Below are positions 1 through 55,969 of a DNA stretch of 64,000 bases, piece by piece. Under the pieces are notes generated by a model, which saw only the letters and a list, made by a program, of their open reading frames with translations, searched no databases and had not been told where the DNA came from. The stretch comes from Amorphochlora amoebiformis (Eukaryota > Cercozoa > Chlorarachniophyceae): contig BAAHQB010000368.1 in NCBI GenBank assembly GCA_054601695.1, forward strand, positions 62,001 to 126,000. The letters are read 5' to 3'. A program made the translations under genes and the position numbers. Position 1 is the stretch's first letter. Every line of letters begins with the position of its first letter.

Positions 1-76
1 TGTATTATATATTTTTATGTATACATATATATATATAGATATATATATGTACGTATGTATGTATATATGTACATAC

Positions 77-117
<41 letters not shown>

Positions 118-133
118 GACATAATAGGATTAC

Positions 134-9153
<9,020 letters not shown>

Positions 9154-9527
9154 GCCTGAGAAAGTACCATTTCCCCCGAATAAAGCACAAGAAATGATCG
9201 AATCTTTCGCTTGAGCAGGAAGGAGGGGAATATGATATTCAGGTTCAAAATTGTACGTCAGGAAGGAGGAATATCACTTTTTTGCTCCTCATTCAGCCCC
9301 ATGAACTCCCCTTGTGACGCCATCCTGCCCGCTTGCTTGGCGTGGGTGCCGAGATCTTATCGAATCGCAAAAAAGAAAAGGTCGCTCGTCAATGCATTCG
9401 GAATCCAAAAAAAGGGAAAGAAAGTCGGGGATTTAATATATTAGTATGTCAATATACCGATATTTACAATAACATATATCGATATCTCATCTTTATATAC
9501 GGATACCATTCCGTCAATATCCAAGCA
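9154..9527. promoter_or_regulatory. Bidirectional promoter gap, COG5 / basic-protein gene
   Basis: This 374-bp gap separates the two start codons of a head-to-head pair. It has almost no TA microsatellite, unlike the flanking introns, and no clear TATA box. It probably holds both 5' UTRs and a shared promoter. Inferred from gene layout. Confidence 0.6.
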
Positions 9528-15419
<5,892 letters not shown>

Positions 15420-16041
15420 TCAACTCATTAGGATCATCAGGATGGGCTCAGCTCCGTCTTGAGGCCAGTATAGTACTAGTAGTAGCTTTCAAGTTCATTG
15501 AATGTCACTGATGAAGATTCTATGGTCGCGATCTATCTACTAGATCTATTCTCTAGATTCTATCTAGCTATAGCCATGATCGTCAATTGCAATGCAACTA
15601 GTGCAAGATGACTGTACTGCAAGCTAGGCAAGTGATGTGTATATGCATGTATATGCGTACACGCCTGGCTAAGTATTACTGAGTACTAGCTCTAGCTAGT
15701 CTAGCTAGTCTAGGCACATTAACTAGATTCTCATTAACTCTTTAAACCAGATCTAGTGTATACTGTATACATACTGGAACTTTCAAACTTTGCATCTATA
15801 AAAACATATCTAGCATATATCTCTAGATTCTAGATATCTAGGATATACCAGATCTAGTAGATATATATTACTATGATCTAGGTGATATATATTATATCTC
15901 TTATATTACGTATATACATGTGTATATCATTGGATATGTACTAGATGTACTAGATGTATACTAGGTATATGATACACACACACACATATACACACACATA
16001 CAGACACACACATATATCTAGATATAGGTATATATATCTAG

Positions 16042-16075
<34 letters not shown>

Positions 16076-16102
16076 TCTAGACATATACATACATACACAT
16101 GC

Positions 16103-16137
<35 letters not shown>

Positions 16138-16304
16138 TATATAATTGATAACTGAAGACAATAACAATTTTTCGATCTACAGCTAAAGCGTGCAAGATTT
16201 TCTAGATTCTCACGATTCGAACTAGAAATGGGATCTCTACGATAAATTAACTTGTTGATGCGTATTGTCAATCCACTTCGGCACACTAGAGCAATTGCTA
16301 GCAT
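15420..16304. other. CTAG-rich convergent intergenic region 1
   Basis: This tail-to-tail spacer lies between the basic-protein gene and Ctf4. From about 15470 to 16080 it is packed with CTAG, AGATCT and TAGATCTAG-like overlapping palindromes. A short TA/CA block (15970-16140) is embedded. No coding exon seen. It presumably includes both 3' UTRs and cleavage sites. Confidence 0.7.
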
Positions 16305-17948
16305 CTACGAGCCGAAGATGCTCTTCGAGGGAGTTGTCTCTGGTTTCCGCGCAAAGGGATTTTTTGATCCCTTTTGAGGAGCAGAAGTTTTCGATTCCAC
16401 CTGGGACCGACGGGGTTTGGGCGTCTTTCTGGTTGTGGGTGTTGTGGTCTTATTCTTGGCTCTGGCAAGCCTGGCCGCCGATTCTGCCTTTCTTGCAACT
16501 ACACGAGCGATAGCGGCTTCCTTCCCTGCCAGGAGCAGGTTAATGCGCTCTACCAGCTGTGTTTGGTTGAGATGATTCGCCATGATGAGCGCAGTGTCGA
16601 GTGACTTCTTTCGCAACAGTCGCGTGCTGAGGTCAAGAGCACGGACCGATCGGCCCCCCTTGCATGCTAGCTTGATGTTCAACAGATTGAGCTTGTCGAG
16701 CTTCAACTTGTCTTTGACTGTCATCTCCATTCCATTGAGCTCTTGCTCCTCCAAGAGTGTCTTGAGGCGGGCGTGCTCCTCTTGAAGCTTTTCGCTTTCA
16801 CTGGTGATATTGAGGAACGGAATTCGGATAGGCATCGCTTGCGGCACAGGGCGCGGCAGAGTCTGAGGATAGGAACGAGCTCCCTTGCAGACGTGGCACA
16901 TAAGTTGGTCTTGGGTTACGTATATGGGCCAGACGGTATCCTTTTTGCCTTTGCAGTTGGACTTCGCATTCAATACTGGCACCCAAGAGAAATCCTTAGA
17001 GAGAAGCATGCGCAACACACCCTTGCTGTCGAACGAGACGAGATTGTTAAGATTCCACGTGAAGCCCAACCAGGTGAGAGTCGACCCAGGAGTGACTGGG
17101 AGCATACCTTGGGAGACGAAGGCACCTTTGTCCATATCCAAGAGCCAGTACTGAAGAGAGCTGTGTACGGAATACACAACCGCAAGAAGATCACCATTGC
17201 CGGCCATGGTAACCACCGGGCCGGGAAGAGACTTGAGCGAAAGCTGGAGGCCGCTGTACGAGAAGGTGCGTAGATACCCCATGTCCGTGCAGACGGCCGC
17301 CCATTTCTTTCCAATGGCGCAGCACTTGACCTCCTCAGCGTTCTCCAGTTGAAATAGCCATTCGCTCTTGTTTCCCCAGGTTTCGAATGGCTTGTAGAAC
17401 ACGGTACTCGGGCCGCTGTCGTTGTTGCCAGAGGCAAAGATAGCTCCAGTAGAGCTCATTGCAGCGACGACATAGTTGTATCGGTCGAGAAATCGGACAG
17501 GTCGATGAAGATTGGAATCGTGAAAATCGATTTGGATGGCCGAGTGCGAGTGCTCCTGGCGGGAGACAATAATTCCAACACTATTCCAACACAGAAAGCG
17601 ACGCTGTAGTCCCATGGGAGTCGAGCTTGGCTGAAAGGCAAGCTGAGTCTGCCCGGCTAGGACTACCGGGGCAGAGGTGAATGTGGAAATCGGGTTTGAA
17701 GGTGCAATGTTTTCATCGTCTAGCGAAGGGCTGGGAGAGCGACTAGAGGCAAATTTCTTGGGAGGGCCCCTTCCGCCTTCTTCGTCCAACTCGTCGTCGA
17801 TCCTGCGAAGCCTCTTGCGCTTGCGGGCGTTGTTGTCCATTGACGGATTTGTGTTGGGGCTGAGCGATTATGTGCAAATACAAAAAGAATTTTTTTTTTA
17901 ATGTAATTACTCATATTCTTATTTACGCATATACATACACACACATGC

Positions 17949-18011
<63 letters not shown>

Positions 18012-18021
18012 CATTTTGTAT

Positions 18022-18082
<61 letters not shown>

Positions 18083-18129
18083 GTACATATGCATATATCC
18101 ATATATATATATATACATACATATACATA

Positions 18130-18209
<80 letters not shown>

Positions 18210-18264
18210 ATATATATACAATATATACATGTAATTAGATACATACATACATCCAATCACACGT

Positions 18265-18300
<36 letters not shown>

Positions 18301-20017
18301 GCATATATGTATATATATATATACATACATATATATACATGCATATATAATATATATATTAATATATATATATATGTGTATATATATATATAAATGTAAT
18401 ATTCTCTTTTTGCATGCCATAAATGTACATATGAATTTACCACCCGATAGTGGTCGTGCATATGTGTGCATCTATTTGCGTTATAAACACGTACATACTA
18501 CACCTAAGAGTATGTTGGAGTATCATACCTCTCATTCTCGTCGTCGTCATCCTCGTCATCCAGACCCCCTTTTGCCAAGTCATTCACATTTGTGGACTCT
18601 GTTGCTTTCTCAACCTTCTCCTCCTGAGGCTCGGTACGCGACTGGAAAGGGGCGGGCATGTGGGAGGGAATCGGATTGATCCACTGCTTGAGGGTCCCGA
18701 AATTCTCGAGAATGGCGAGCGTATTGGAAGTCGTGCTCCAGGATAGACCTGAAAATTTATTCTTCTGTTATCAAGAGGGGATTGGGGGGAACATAGTGCT
18801 TGAGGAAATAATTTTAAAAAAAATCTTCCCACTTGTGCATTGGGTATCCATCTCCGTGTACCCAATGAGCTCCTTGTTCCCGCAGTCAAACACGTTTACC
18901 CGCTTGTCCTCCCCGGTAGTGGCCAGGTATTTTCCGTTCGGGCTAAATGCAACGATGCTTATATTGGCGCTGTGGCCTGAATATTCCTTGGTCAGCCTCC
19001 ACTCACCGCGCTTCAAGCACTGTACCTTATGCTCGCCGGGCACCGCCTGAAAGGGAGTGCGGAATTTTCAGTTGAATAGCTATGCTTTTCAGCACTTCTA
19101 TCTCACCAGGATGCCTGACGGACTCCACGACATTCGCAGATACTGAAGGCTGTCACCACTGGCGGTAGGGAAACAAGGGATCGCGATCACAGTTGATCGA
19201 TCGCGCAGTTTCCAGACTCTCAGCATACCGTCTCCCCCAGCGGAGGCCAGATACTGGTTTTGCGGGTCGAAGACGATGCTGTTCAAAGGCAGAATGTCAT
19301 ACACAAGTGTTGAGACCTTCCCTCTTATGTCTTTATCTCTCTTTGTATATATACTTATTACTTACACACATGTTTACACTCACACACAACACACACACGT
19401 ATATATATAATATATTATATATATTATATATATATTTACAATGTATATGTAGATACCTTTTCACGGGTCCGGTGTGGCCTTTGAGCAAGGTGACATGCTT
19501 GGTATCGAGAACGTTGACTAGCTTAATCGTTGTATCACGCTCAGCGATGGCGAGGAGATTCCCGGTCGAATTGAATGCAATGTGAGTGATCTCACTATTA
19601 CATTTGGTTGCGATTTGGTCGAACTGACACTCAGGGTAGGTGAAGAGAGCCACGATTCGGTCCTCCCCTCCCGTTGCGAGGCAGTCTCCCTGGAAGCAGT
19701 ACAGTTATTCACATGCTAACACTCCAAGTTCCACTTGAGTTAATCTACCGTAGGATTGAAGGCCAAACATGTGACTCCGGCTTTGTGATAGTTGATCTCC
19801 TTGGGCTTGGCGTCGATATCCGAATGCGTGAAAACGCGAACTGCCGAGTCGGACCCGCACGTGAAGATTTCTCTGCACACAAGCAAAAATATCAGGGAAG
19901 ATGAGCTGATATGGCTATTAGTTCACAGTACTTTCCGTTGGGGTGGTAGGTGAGGTCTCCGTGTCCGAAAACGTGCGCGAAGACACTCTTGACGTCCTTT
20001 TGGCTTCCCCGCTGCAT
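16305..20017 (-). CDS. CTF4: Replisome hub protein Ctf4 / WDHD1 (AND-1), complete, 867 aa
   Basis: Ctf4/WDHD1 forms a trimeric hub that couples the CMG helicase to DNA polymerase alpha and other replisome clients. Seven phase-consistent exons: 20017-19932, 19872-19749, 19689-19457, 19278-19107, 19046-18833, 18748-18529, 17859-16305. Residues about 1-330 are WD40 blades ([48 protein letters not shown]). An acidic run ([10 protein letters not shown], about 338-347) and a KRKRLRR nuclear signal (about 363) follow. The SepB/Mcl1-type middle domain then contains the diagnostic [15 protein letters not shown] and the segment [12 protein letters not shown]. The C-terminal helical part ends in a Lys-rich tail with KNPFARK. 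There is no HMG box, so it resembles yeast Ctf4 (about 930 aa) more than animal WDHD1. Five of the six introns are 60-178 bp; only the last (17860-18528) carries a TA block. Confidence 0.95.
17930..18395. repeat. (TA)n block in the last Ctf4 intron
   Basis: The only long microsatellite in Ctf4. The other introns are short and repeat-poor. Confidence 0.9.
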
Positions 20018-20219
20018 TTTGACCGCGAAAGAGTTTGGTGAAAGGTTAGGGGATTTTATTTTCTCGGCATTTTCGATTGAATCTCTTGAGAATATCTCAG
20101 GCTTCTCAGGCTAATCTCAGCAGAAATTCATCCGGCACTGCCGGCAACCTCCTGAAACGGCTTGGAAACCGAGGGCCCTCGGCTGATTGTCGGGTTTTTC
20201 GACGTGTTCTCTGTAGACC
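20018..20219. promoter_or_regulatory. Bidirectional promoter gap, Ctf4 / LRR gene
   Basis: Only 202 bp lie between the two divergent ATGs. The sequence is mixed and GC-richer (CGGCACTGCCGGC near 20130, GAGGGCCCTCGG palindrome near 20170), with no microsatellite and no obvious TATA box. Promoter function is inferred from position. Confidence 0.65.
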
Positions 20220-37298
<17,079 letters not shown>

Positions 37299-37569
37299 TC
37301 ACCCAATGACTTGACCAACCGAACTAACACGTTAGTATTATTATTATTACACTACACTAGCCCTTTTCTTTCTGTTGCTTTGCTTGACTCAACGGTCGGG
37401 TGGTGATTCCAATGGGATGACATAAGTATACCATTCGACACTGTTGAATTGGTTGACTCAAAGGTTGGGTGGTGTGGCATGATTCCAATGGGATGACACA
37501 CATATCACTACTATTCGACACTGTTCAAAACCGATCTCACCCAACATTTATATTTCCATATATATATAT

Positions 37570-37820
37570 ATATATATATATGATTATTGCCTAAATGCAC
37601 ATTTGTGTGATGATGTATTATTACTACGTCAGAATGAGTTTGTGATGATGTATTATTACGTCAGAATGAATTTTTGTGATGATGTATTATTACTACGTCA
37701 GAATGAGTTTGTGTGATGATGTATTATTACTACGTCAGAATGAGTTTGTGTGATGATGTATTATTACGTCAGAATGAATTTGTGTGATGATGTATTATTA
37801 CTACGTCAGAATGACTCCTG
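37570..37820. repeat. 33-bp array 3' of the LRR gene
   Basis: Six units contain GTGATGATGTATTATTACTA and CGTCAGAATGA, in the 3' flank. Confidence 0.85.
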
Positions 37821-39672
37821 TTCCGAGGTAGCGAATCGGAGGTAACGAACTAGACGAACGACGTGTTGTTCGTAGACAAGTCCTACAACTCTCGCATCGC
37901 ATGTAGAACCGAACTCTAGACTGGCCATGAACCTTGTACAATACGCTAAACTAAGATGTATCCCTTGGATATGTGCAAATTAACAATCTAATGATCTATA
38001 CAAGGGTGATTCTGTTAACTTCCTACATCTAGTACATGTACGCTCTAGACACTAAATCTAGTAAATCTTGGCTATCTCTAGTATCTCCTTAGATCTCTCT
38101 AGCATCCAGACCATGATGCTTTAGTCTAGTAGTATCTAGGTATCTCTAGTATCTAGAGTATATGCTAGTCTAGTTCAAGTCCGTCTCACCAGTCTCAGTA
38201 TCTACTTCTAGAGTCGCTAGGATTTACATGCAAAAACCAAGAAACGTATCATAGTAGTACGTACGCATGTCATGGTATAGTCTAGATAGTAGATATGCCA
38301 TAACTAGCATAAGTTGCTAGAATTTATTTTCACTATTTCTAGTATTTGTACATATGACCTAGATGACTTATGAAATGGTCTATCTCTAGATCTAGATGAT
38401 TCCCGCGATGCCATTGAACTATATATACTAGTATAGGCTAGATAGAAGCTAGATTAGATCTAGTAGATCAAGAAGTAGATCCGGTAATACGGATAGATGA
38501 TGTATTTATACTTCTTCCGATACGTATACGTATCTAGTGTACATATACTTTTACGTATACGTACACGTATACGTATACTAGCTAAATTAAGGTATAGGTA
38601 TACCGTAGGCTACCGTGATCAACGTCTTGGTTGTCTAGCTTGTGCGTATTACTACATCAGTGACCACTTTAGCCACACACTACGTACGTACTGTCTAGAC
38701 AAGCTGCACGGATCATAGTCTAGATAGTGAACTTACACTTCGTTCGGCAATACAACTAGTACATGCATATGTATATGCATATGCGCATGGTATGCCAAGA
38801 CTTGATGAAGCTCAAACTAGTCAAATTGCAAAATTGGGAGGTATTATCTACACTCTAGACTAGATTCCGAAGACGTATTTTTTTTTTAAATTTGGTTTGC
38901 GTTTGAATAATTTTGAAATTCAGTTCCTGACTCGAGTATATAGTTTACTAGATTTAAGTATGATTGCTTGTACGCATCATGACTACTAGATACTTACGTA
39001 TCCTAGCTAGTATACGTATATATGAGTACGTTACGTATAAGCTGATATATACGCTAGATACGCATGCCGTATACTTTTGTTTACCGGACTTAGTACTACT
39101 ACGTACTGCCTATACTAATTGATATTATACACTCAGCGCATGCGTATATACTCCACACCATAGTACGTACCATCCAGAGTATCTAGACTGTCACGATCAT
39201 GTGACACGTGATCAACGCCACTGATCTTCATTGGCGCTATCCTCCCGGTGCGTATGAGTCTAGTGCGTACGTACTACACTACACGTGCGTACGTACGCAG
39301 CTATAATCATTATGATCTGAAAACGGAACATCCGTGAGTACCAGCTGGACTAGAACTAGTAGAAGTTGTTGAACTCACGATGTAGATGATGATCGTCACG
39401 TCATACACTGATTTGATAACCAGTTCTACCGGATCTAAGAGATTCATAACTCCTTGTGAGTTTAATTCATTTTTTAGGGATTTATGTGTGATATTAATTG
39501 CGCAGTGCATTTACACTATGCACATGGTTGCCTAATTGACTCTCGCTCCTTCTAGACCTTTGCCACAAAAAATACGCGCGAAATACACTAGCCAGGGCCA
39601 GAATTCCCCATCCGCACAGCATCCACCTAGGTAAGTTCAATATTATGTAAATTTTTACAAATATATACATAT

Positions 39673-39718
<46 letters not shown>

Positions 39719-39722
39719 GTAC

Positions 39723-39759
<37 letters not shown>

Positions 39760-39982
39760 CAGTACATAATATATATATACATACATACATATATATATAT
39801 ACATACATATATATACACATGTAGATATACCTGATCATATATATATATATATAGATATACATATATATATATTTATCTTCTACATAGAAATTATATTTTT
39901 TTATTTCTACATATACACACATCTATTGTATACATACACACATCTATTGTATATATATATATATATATATAGATTTATTTAT

Positions 39983-40052
<70 letters not shown>

Positions 40053-40096
40053 GTTGTATGTACATCACATATATACTACGCTTATAACACACACGT

Positions 40097-40148
<52 letters not shown>

Positions 40149-40196
40149 CTAGGTATGTATATACTTATGTATTTATGTATATATGAATACATACAT

Positions 40197-40239
<43 letters not shown>

Positions 40240-40269
40240 AATATATAAATATATATATATATATATATT

Positions 40270-40336
<67 letters not shown>

Positions 40337-40654
40337 ATGTATATATAGATATCTTTATAAATATAGACATATATATATATATATATATATGGATATATAT
40401 ATATATACATATATGGATATATATATATATATATAATATACACACATGTATTGTGTATATATTTAGATTTATATATATAAATATACATATATATATATAT
40501 TGTATTGTATATATATATATATACATATATTATATATATACACACACATATATATATACATATATATATAAATATTATATATATATACACACATATATAT
40601 ATATATGTGTGTGTGTTGTATGTATATGTATATGTGGGTGTGTAAAATGAGAGA

Positions 40655-41325
40655 GAAGATTTGTAATGTGTATTGTTGTGGTGTATTCCATGAATGCGTA
40701 TGTTATGTTATGTTGTATACCATCAATGTGTATTGTTGTGGTGTATTCCATGAATGCGTATGTTATGATGTGATAATGTGTATTGTTGTGGTGTATTCCA
40801 TGAATGCGTATGTGATGTTATGTTATGATGTATAGCATCAATGTGTATTGTTGTGGTGTATTCCATGAATGCGTATGTTATGTTGTGATGTATACCATCA
40901 ATGTGTATTGTTATGGTGTATTCCATGAATGCGTATGTTATGTTATGTTATGATGTATAGCATCAATGTGTATTGTTGTGGTGTATTCCATGAATGCGTA
41001 TGTTATGTTATGTTGTATAGCATCAATGTGTATGTTGTGATGTATTCTTGAATGTGTGTGCTGTGAAGTATTCCATCAATGTGCATGTTGTGGTGTATTC
41101 CATGAATGTGTATGTTGTGATGTATTCCATGTATGTGTGTGTGTATGTTTTGATGTATTCCATGTATGTGTGTGTATGTTTTGATGTATTCCATGTATTT
41201 GTGTGTGTGTGTTGCGATGTATTCCATGTATGTGTGTGTGCATGTTTTTATGTGTTCCATGTATGTGTGTTGATGTATTGCATGTATGTGTGTGTGTACG
41301 TTGTGATGTGTTCTATGACTTGTTG
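40655..41325. repeat. GTGTATTGTTGTGGTGTATT array, 3' flank of the UNC93-like gene
   Basis: Units are built from CCATGAATGCGTATGTTATG and ATCAATGTGTATTGTTGTGG, becoming shorter TATTCCATGTATGTGTGTG units after 41060. Confidence 0.85.
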
Positions 41326-41468
41326 AAACATGCACGCAAAAACGAGTGTTTTGCATTGTATGATGTATTTATTGCCTACCTGCACGAGTCATTTTCATTG
41401 TATGATGTATGATGTACCCAATGCGTGTTGAGACATATACGACTATGATGTATGATGTATGATAATGT

Positions 41469-52471
<11,003 letters not shown>

Positions 52472-52592
52472 TTAACCCGTGGATGGCAATCCCATGCAGT
52501 CAATACTGCTTCCTCCAGCTTCCTCGGGACGTGTCAGCCGAAATGATTGTAAGAACTTTGAAATATTGTTTTTTTCGCGAAGAATTCAAATC
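52472..52592. promoter_or_regulatory. Bidirectional promoter gap, UNC93-like / secreted-protein gene
   Basis: Only 121 bp separate the divergent ATGs, so promoter and both leader sequences must overlap or extend into the neighbouring coding exons. The segment is free of TA repeats. Position-based inference. An in-frame ATG at 52479 on the plus strand would shrink the gap further, but it precedes the signal peptide and is less likely. Confidence 0.55.
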
Positions 52593-53596
52593 ATGCATCT
52601 GGGCCTCGTGGTGCTTGGGGTGGCAGTTGCGAGCGCCAGCGCGGACGGTGTGAGCATCGGCAGCGCCATCGAGAGTGAAAATGGGAACGTAATGAGTCGC
52701 AGTGTCATCGAGAGTGGGATCGGGGGTGGGAGCGGGAGCGGGAGCGGGAGCGGGAGCAGGAGAAATGACGCTATGGGCGTAACGCGTGTCGCTTTGTCGC
52801 TGGTAAAACAGCTTGCGTCGCAAGATATGGTGAGCCGAAAAGTGCCAATTTCAATTTTGTTTTTCCCTACGTGTTTGGGTTCTAAGGTGGCATTACAGGT
52901 GCTTGCCGAGATGTATGCCAATGTGGAGGCCAAGGCAGAGGCCAAGGCAGAGGCCAAGGTAGAGGCCAAGGCAAGTTCCAAGGCCTCAGTAAATGCGTCA
53001 AACAAAATAGAAGCGTCGCAGATTCCCATTCCCTACATGGACGTTGGATCTCCCCAAGGTCTGGCAGTTGGTAATATTGTGGCGTGGAGACTATTTATTG
53101 GGGGTTATACTCGGAGAGAGCCACAAAACCTCAAACGTGTATGGAACGTATCTCTCTCCACACACACACACACACACCCAGAGTGGAAGGGAGTGGTCGT
53201 ACAGTGATGCAGGAGTTGATATTTCCGATTGTGATATTCAGAACCGAGTGCGTACGGGACGAGTGGACTGGGTAATTGGACTTCACGATGGCGCCATTCA
53301 CATTCCACTTTTTGTACTTTGATGGCAAACCCTTCGGAAATATGACAATAATATGATAACATATGACACCTCAGGATCGATGGGAAGTCCTCCTGGGCTG
53401 CGTGGCGTGAACAATGTTGCAGGCAATGTCCTCGACTCGCTGGCGCTAGCCCCCTCGTCGCCCCAGCTGACTGAGGGATTTGGAGGTCATGATTCTAATG
53501 GGTCATTCCCACCCCATTTTCATTTTCATCCAGCTTTTTCAGATTTGCGTTCTCATTTTCATCAACCATACAACCCTCTCGTCTATAAATACATAC

Positions 53597-53640
<44 letters not shown>

Positions 53641-53766
53641 CATATAGATATTATATACTTATATATATATATATATATATATTATGTGTGTATATATATA
53701 TATGCTAGTATGTATATAAATACACATTTATACATATGTGGCATATATCCGTCTTTTCATACACAC

Positions 53767-53826
<60 letters not shown>

Positions 53827-54397
53827 CGTACATATAATACATGTGTATATATGTATAATTCTATTTTTGATGGGTTGTGTTTACGTGTTGGCTGTTTGTT
53901 TATTAGAGTTGATTGATGTCTCATGCGTGTTTGTTATGAGAGGAGGTCATGTCTCATGTGTGTTTGCTATGTCTCATGTGTGTGTGTTATGATATGAGTT
54001 GATGTCTGATGTGTGTTTGTTATGAGAGGAGTTGATGTCTCATGCGTGTCTGGTTCTCAGAGGAGCTCATGTCCCAGCAGCGAGTCCTACAGCAAATGCA
54101 ACAGGATATCGCCTATCAGGAACTCATGATTTCCAAGGTGAGCACGATCATCATCTAGATCATCCTCATCACGATCATCCTCATCACGATCATCCTCATC
54201 ACGATCATCCTCATCACGATCATCCTCATCACGATCATCCTCATCACGATCGATCATCACGATCGATCATCACGATCATCATCACGATCATCATCACGAT
54301 CATCATCACGATCATCATCATCATCATCATCACGATCATCATCATCATCATCATCACGATCATCATCACGATCATCCTCATCACGATCATCATCACG

Positions 54398-54438
<41 letters not shown>

Positions 54439-54439
54439 G

Positions 54440-54487
<48 letters not shown>

Positions 54488-54538
54488 GGCTCAAGACTAT
54501 TCCAACAAGCTCAATAGCAAGATCAAGGTAGACGTACA

Positions 54539-54582
<44 letters not shown>

Positions 54583-54611
54583 ATATGTATATATATATAT
54601 ATATATACGTG

Positions 54612-54652
<41 letters not shown>

Positions 54653-55364
54653 CATGTGTGTGTATATATATTTGTGTAATGTACGGTGTGATGTGCCAAG
54701 TTATCTGTGACAATCTTTGGTAGGTAACACGCTGCCACGTTACATAGCGTACAGGCATTGATACGCATGGACATGTGACTACACGAGATACCATGCTACC
54801 ATCAACGACATCACATGCCCATTGTGTGCTAGAACCATATATCATGGGATTGTGAACGACGATATCCATGGATGAACGATATCACATGCCCATTGTGTGC
54901 TAGGAACATATGCCATGGGATTATGAACAACGATATCCATGGATGAAGGACATCACATGCCCATTGTGTGGTAGAACCATATGTCATGGGATTATGAACG
55001 ACGATATCCATGGCCATTGTTCTGTGGTAGAACCATATGTCATGGGATTATGAACCACATCAATGGCCATTGTGCGGTATTAGCGTATGTCATGGGATTA
55101 TGAATATGGCCATTGTGCGGTATTAGCATATGTCATGGGATTATGAACGATATCCATGGCCATTGTGTGGTATCAGCATATGTCATGGGATTATGAACGA
55201 TATCCATGGGCATTGTGTGGTAGTTGCATTTAGTGTGTTTTGTTGTTTGGTGTGGTTGTTTGCAGGATGATAAGGCAATCTTGGCGGCTAACAAGGGAAT
55301 CTTCAAATCCTGGCAAACGGTCACCCTTCACCAATGCATAAACTACACAAAACACTATATATGC

Positions 55365-55424
<60 letters not shown>

Positions 55425-55969
55425 CAATATATGTATATATACATATACGGCATTACATGCACACGTGAGTTGACGGCATGACGATGTTGCACACCCGTGT
55501 GCACAGCACAGCCGACGAATTTTGTATCTACACCTGCCTGGTGCATGTATAGTAACTTGATGATAGACGCATCTATAGTAACTTGATAGATGCATGTATA
55601 CTAAGTTGATAGCAATTCCAGGCTGTTTCCCAGAACGCTGATAACTTCAAGGCGCAGGTGTTCAACATGCACCCAACAGGGGTAAGGATACAAGCATACT
55701 ATGAGTAAATACAGGACCAAACTCGTACGTTAATTCGACACATTCCGCATGCAATTGATGTTAAGAGTGGGCCTCTTACGGTCTTAGCTTTGAAGTAAGC
55801 CTGAATAATAAGTTAGTTTGTGTGAGTTAGCGTTTTCCGTCAGGAAGGGTACAAGCGAAAGTTCCATCGATCGAAGAAGAAGTCAAGTGGCAAGTCAGGG
55901 AGCCTGCTCGGCGTGGCCAAGAAAGTCGGAAGTGGCCTGCTCAATGCTGGCAAAAAGCTTTTTGGCTAG
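52593..55969 (+). CDS. Predicted secreted protein with cationic amphipathic C-terminus, about 295 aa, unknown family
   Basis: Eight phase-consistent exons: 52593-52829, 52887-53070 (or from 52899), 53375-53485, 54061-54137, 54489-54527, 55266-55319, 55622-55681, 55844-55969 (stop TAG). The chosen ATG gives a signal-peptide-like start ([19 protein letters not shown]). A Ser/Gly-rich linker follows, then a KAEAKAEAK repeat, then a Gly/Pro/Ser segment. Residues about 180-250 are Gln-rich and helical ([34 protein letters not shown]). The last exon encodes a Lys/Arg cluster followed by a Gly/Leu/Lys-rich stretch with Lys pairs at helical spacing ([21 protein letters not shown] is split over its last 21 residues), giving a net-positive amphipathic helix. 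The 57-bp intron 52830-52886 keeps the frame if retained. The cationic tail could be membrane-active or a basic targeting tail. No family recognised. Confidence 0.7.
54138..54440 (+). repeat. (ATCATC/CACGATCATC)n array at the donor of exon 54061-54137
   Basis: The intron starts GTGAGCACGATCATCATC, and CACGATCATC recurs throughout. Confidence 0.85.
54790..55220. repeat. Array of ATATGTCATGGGATTATGAA units
   Basis: About eight imperfect units also contain ATATCCATGG and CCATTGTGTGGTA, in the intron before exon 55266. Confidence 0.85.

Larger units (their letters stand above)
37299..41468. other. CTAG-rich convergent intergenic region 2
   Basis: This tail-to-tail spacer lies between the LRR gene and the UNC93-like gene. 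From 37570 to 37820 there is a 33-bp array containing TGATGATGTATTATTACTAC. From 37850 to 39300 the DNA is rich in CTAG and in TACGTA/GTATAC palindromes. A mixed-composition island at 39310-39640 ends in a donor-like CCTAG/GTAAGTTC. TA and CA microsatellites fill 39650-40620. From 40660 to 41320 there is a GTGTATTGTTGTGGTGTATT array. No convincing coding exon. Confidence 0.65.

Noticed and set aside
16298-17437. Several open frames opposite or out of frame with the large Ctf4 exon
   Set aside because: Shadows of a GC-richer coding exon. Only the Ctf4 frame matches a known family.
39310-39510. 66-aa minus-strand frame as the last exon of the UNC93-like gene
   Set aside because: Exon 41547-41469 follows in phase, completes the terminal membrane segment and has a stop. 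The 39310 frame lies downstream of that stop.
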